The notes under the pieces were generated by a model, which saw nothing but the letters and a program-made list of their open reading frames with translations, searched no databases and had not been told where the DNA came from. The position numbers and the translations under genes were made by a program. A DNA stretch of 64,000 nucleotides from Polytrichum commune (lineage: Eukaryota > Streptophyta > Polytrichopsida > Polytrichales > Polytrichaceae): assembly GCA_950295325.1 (NCBI GenBank), contig OX485808.1, forward strand, positions 5,334,501-5,398,500, in the 5' to 3' direction. Shown one piece after another: positions 60,395-64,000 of this stretch (position 1 is its first letter; each line of letters opens with the position of its first letter).

Positions 60395-60790
60395 TATTTA
60401 AAGTTGTTACCACCCTAACTTGGTCAACACTATTCTTCAACTCTTTCATAATTAGTTTTATACATGAATACACCACCACCTTCCCTATTGCCATCTTCTT
60501 TCTCCTTTTATCATTGTTGTATTTTTTTCTCACATCCTTACTAATACCAAATCCCTATATGTAACTTCCATATATCACCATAGTGGATATTTAGTGTTTG
60601 AGTTTACATTTAATGTTACTTACTCTCATAGGGTTAGTAATAGGAAGTGTATGCGTTCGTTTTAATTGTATCAAACACTAACTATCATATAACTAAAACG
60701 GATATAAAGATTTTGATACACTACATATGAACGCATACACTGAATACCAATAACCCTATGACAATATGTAAGATTATATCTATTAAGGGG
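60395..60790. mobile_element. MITE-family relative, reverse orientation to 14790-15135
   Basis: Bases 60585-60660 (GGATATTTAGTGTTTGAG ... TACTCTCATAGGGTTAGTAA) are the reverse complement of 14850-14905 with modest divergence. ACTGAATACCAATAACCCTA recurs near 60740. Ends are not defined. Confidence 0.4.
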
Positions 60791-61569
60791 TTTTACTCTA
60801 CTTGTAGTCAAACATTATGGTATATTTCAAACAATATATTGACAAAAGATGTGCCTGTATTATAAAACTTCATATACTAAAAGTCACTAAATATAATAGT
60901 TAATGCAATTATTTAGACTCTCACATGAGGACTTATATTTTGAAAACAAATAATTAATGTCATGACAAACTTGAATAATTTGGTCAACTTTCAATTTCCG
61001 CTAATTAAAAGAACATATGTTGTGTTGTAATGTGTGCACCCAATATTGCTTCATCCTCAAGGCTCCAAGTGTGACAATAACCTAGTACCTATGTGGAAGT
61101 CATTAATGGAACCATAAACCACAAATGACATTTGGCACGTTCAATCTTTCAAGGATGTTTGAACCTATCGTGAAGTCCCTTGAACTCTACCAATGTGTGT
61201 GAGCAAAACATGCAAAGTTCAAAAGATATGTCCTCATATTATTCACAACATGAAATCTACCTTAAATTAATATATAATATTTCACTATTCCAAATAACAT
61301 GTTAACATGAACAACATCCTATCCATTATAATCTAGTTCTTATGCTCTTCTTACCAGGTGACAAGGTTATAGGTTAATATTGTATCACCTACTTGTGAGC
61401 ACAATATCATTTATTTCCTTTAGTGCGTTCATTCGTGAAAAACCACACATCCATCTTTCACGTTTGTGAATTAGGATGTTGTGATGACAATATACATTTG
61501 TATTGGAAACTACAAGCACCAAGGCCCATGTCATTTGACCTATGCGCCATCCAGTTATGGTTTGTGTTG

Positions 61570-61589
61570 TTTAGGGTTTAGGGTTTAGG
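61570..61589. repeat. Interstitial telomere-like repeat (TTTAGGG)n
   Basis: Just under three TTTAGGG units. Confidence 0.7.
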
Positions 61590-62395
61590 CATCATCAAAC
61601 ATCAAACTGAATGTTTAAATGACTTCATATGATATATGAACTCCATGGGGTTGCAATAGATACATTTGTAATCATTTGTTTCTCCCATGTACTTCAAATG
61701 TGAACTTCTAAGTACATATATTAATGTTCACTCTAATGCTACTTGTTAGGGTATCCATTATAGACTAGAGCATTGTCCTCTACCAACAACCATCATATAA
61801 ATTACAATACATAATCCTAAACTGTTAACCATGTGAATGGTTACCATATTTATATTATTGCACCGTGTAATTGCCTTTGTGGATTGCAATATAATTATGA
61901 CTTACTCCTCTTAGACTTTGTAACACTCTCATATGATTCCGTAAATTACATTATTCATACACCAAAACGATAATGGCTACATTCTACGATGTTATCAATT
62001 CCAACGGGTGATCATTCAATTGAACACCATTAAAATATGAGTTGGCGATGGTGTTAATTTTGTGGAATACCTTAGTCCACGTAGGTTTTTAAGTGGTATT
62101 GAATTGCCGCTAATGAATAGCTGGTTAGAAGGCCGGGGCCGGGCGGCCAAGAGAGGCGCCGGCCCTCCTATGTCCCGCACCTAGGGGCAAGGACAACCAG
62201 GAAGGCAATCTCCCTAGGGTGGCAGGTGTCAACACCACAAGCCTCGCGGGCAACCACCTTCACCAAGGAGGTGTCGACACTTGGCAGGGTGTTGGCCCAC
62301 GAGGCTTCTGAGCCGTTGATGTGCCTGGCGCAATCTAATGGCCCGGATTCGAGGGTTTAGGGTGACCCCTTCCGCTCTCTCCTTCTCTCCCCTCC

Positions 62396-62418
62396 TTTTT
62401 TTTTTTTTTTTTTTTTTT
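62396..62418. repeat. Poly-T run of 23
   Basis: A simple homopolymer following a CT-rich stretch. In a plus-strand reading it could be a polypyrimidine-rich leader. Confidence 0.85.
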
Positions 62419-62591
62419 CTTCATCTCTTCCTCCGCGCCAAGCGCCGCTCTTGGAAACGCCGCCGCCACTTTCCATAGCACCGCGCCAAGCGCTTCCACT
62501 CCCACCTGTTTATTTTGTCTTGGACGCGCCGCTTCCCGCTTCTTTCTCTTCATTTCTCTCCTCCTCTCTGATGCTTATCCTCCTTGGCTTT

Positions 62592-62868
62592 GATTCTATT
62601 ATGTTTCTCACGCATTGAATGACTTCAGTTTGGTTTTGTTGTGTTGAAGTCCTTTCTTGTTGCAGAGTGCATGCAGTGAGTGACATCAGATTAGGGTGTG
62701 ATAGAGAGGTAGTCTCCTCCTCTTTTCTGATTCTATTTTGTTTCTCTCTTCTTGTTGTAGAATGCACGCATTGAGTGACTTTAGGCAGGTTTTGTTGTAT
62801 TGAACTCTTTTCTTGTTGTAGAGTGCATGCATTGAGTGACATCAGATTCGGGTGTGATAGAGAGGCAG
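62592..62868. repeat. 137-bp tandem duplication
   Basis: GATTCTATTNTGTTTCTC starts at 62592 and 62729. Both copies contain TTCTTGTTGNAGAGTGCATG and GTGACATCAGATTNGGGTGT. The repeated CTTGTTGTAG/CAG words look like splice acceptors. Confidence 0.7.
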
Positions 62869-63189
62869 AGTTCTTTCAAATTAGGCCTTAGCTTGCAAGA
62901 ATCAGGGTGTTTGTGAGAGGGTTTTAGTGTGCTTGTGAGAATCACAGTTCATCTCAGGTGTTTCTGAGTGTAGATTTTTAGTGATATCATAGAGATTCTG
63001 GGTTCTGGTTCTAAAAATCAGATTTGAGAGCAGCTTGAAAGACTGTGATCAACAAGGCATACAATTTCACTTGACCTAATTTGCTTCATTTATTTAGGGT
63101 CCTGTTTCATATACAATGTATAAGCATTGTATATCTTGTCTAAACATTAAACATGTTATGGAAATTCAACAGTTTTGGGAGACGACCCA

Positions 63190-63932
63190 AACCACAATTT
63201 AAAATCTAATAAAACATTGAAAATTGGCTTGAAAATTAAGTTAAAGTTTGGGTCGTTCGACCCAAACTCTTGCCTCATCATGTTTGGGTTGATCGACCCA
63301 AACAGTGCAGGGAGACGAAATAAACCACAATTTAAAATCTAATAGAACATTGAAAACTATCTTGAAAATTAAGTAAATGTTTGGGTCGAGCGACCCAAAC
63401 ATTGCAGCGTCATGTTTGGGTCGTTCGACCCAAACTATTGCCTCATCATGTTTGGGTCGATCGACCCAAACAGTGCAGGGAGACGAAGTAAACCACAATT
63501 TAAAATCTAATAGAACACCTAAAATTATCTAGAAAATTAAGTAAATGTTTGGGTCGAGCGACCCAAACATTGCAGCCTCATGTTTGGGTCGTTTGACCCA
63601 AATAAAGCATATACCCTCAATCCTAAACCCAACTCAAATGATGCCCAAATTAAAATCCTCCAAACATAAGGACTGGGTCTGGCGTCCCCAAACAGAAATT
63701 TATATTTAATGTTGCCAGAAATTGAAATTGGTGGACTCATAGATATAAGCATATACTATACTAATACAACAATACTCTCTAACGAGGACCTATCAAGAAC
63801 ACGCGCAACATGGGTTCAAGGTTTGGGTCGATCGACCCAAACCTTGAATTCATGATGTCAAATATAATAAATTTCTCTCAATCCTCCAAATGTTAAATGC
63901 ACTTTGCAATACTTTGGGTCGATCGACCGAAA
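63190..63932. repeat. Palindrome array C2: nine TTTGGGTCG-NN-CGACCCAAA sites
   Basis: Sites start near 63247, 63283, 63380, 63415, 63451, 63548, 63583, 63823 and 63913. Centres are TT, AT, AG, TT, AT, AG, TT, AT and AT; three sites have one arm mismatch. The triplet AT-AG-TT repeats with an exact 168-bp period (63283 to 63451, 63380 to 63548, 63415 to 63583). Between them is CAGGGAGACGAA(A/G)TAAACC and AT-rich filler. The array ends about 30 bp before the start codon at 63961. Confidence 0.92.
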
Positions 63933-63960
63933 CTGACATTCTCGATTTCTTGAATTACAG

Positions 63961-64000
63961 ATGGCCCCTAAGAAAAGACCAGGTGAAAGGTGGTTCATGC
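63961..64000 (+). CDS. Start of a gene cut by the right edge (MAPKKRPGERWFM)
   Basis: ATG at 63961 directly follows the acceptor-like TCTTGAATTACAG, and 13 codons stay open to the window end. The basic start M-A-P-K-K-R-P is common in DNA-binding proteins, but no family can be named. I infer a gene because the layout (palindrome array, acceptor, ATG) repeats that of the other genes here. Confidence 0.4.
   Translation, partial: MAPKKRPGERWFM

Larger units (their letters stand above)
60319..63190. other. Intergenic, presumed 5' region of the gene at the right edge
   Basis: It holds a reversed ACTAAATAT MITE relative, a short telomere-like repeat, a GC-richer segment (62120-62560) that may be a promoter or first exon, a 23-T run and a 137-bp duplication. 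No protein-coding gene is supported. Confidence 0.45.

Overview
The window is nuclear DNA of a land plant. The signs are GT-AG introns of about 100-2000 bp, a multi-exon leucine-rich-repeat receptor kinase of plant type, CCCTAAA-type interstitial telomeric repeats, and plant transposon classes (CACTA, Mutator-like, PIF/Harbinger-like, solo LTR). The species cannot be read from the sequence. The odd transposase-like families and diffuse repeats make me think of a spore-bearing plant, but that is a guess. AT-rich, repeat-laden intergenic DNA dominates.

Layout. 1-2 kb: 5' part of a minus-strand Mutator-like transposase gene running off the left edge. 2-8.7 kb: tandem repeats, including a roughly 106-bp satellite with a 26-bp hairpin in each monomer, interrupted by a 974-bp solo LTR and followed by a 320-bp higher-order unit that contains an inverted LTR piece. 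8.8-12.8 kb: a seven-exon gene joining a ParB-like domain to a DNA-methyltransferase-like domain, with one in-frame stop and one homopolymer frameshift. 16.4-21.2 kb: a palindrome array followed by a two-exon DUF7869-like (putative transposase) gene with one nonsense codon. 23.1-24.3 kb: a PIF/Harbinger-like inverted-repeat element. 24.8-27.8 kb: a heavily decayed transposase-like gene. 30.8-41.8 kb: an apparently intact 12-exon LRR receptor kinase on the minus strand. 47.9-53.4 kb: a complete CACTA element with ATT target duplication whose gene fuses a zinc-finger-like segment, a SET domain and a TNP2 transposase. 55.3-58.4 kb: an intact second DUF7869-like gene (minus strand) preceded by another palindrome array, which a Mutator-like element has split. 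63.2-64 kb: the same palindrome family again, just upstream of a gene that begins at the right edge.

Main theme. Three unrelated palindrome families share one design: long arms around a 2-bp centre, with CpG at or near the inner arm ends. All lie in the 5' non-coding region of mobile-element-like genes, usually just before a splice acceptor and start codon. They look like arrays of dimer-binding sites, each matched to its own gene. This is inference, but the sequence pattern is direct. The ParB-methyltransferase fusion and the SET-TNP2 fusion are the two protein architectures most worth following up.
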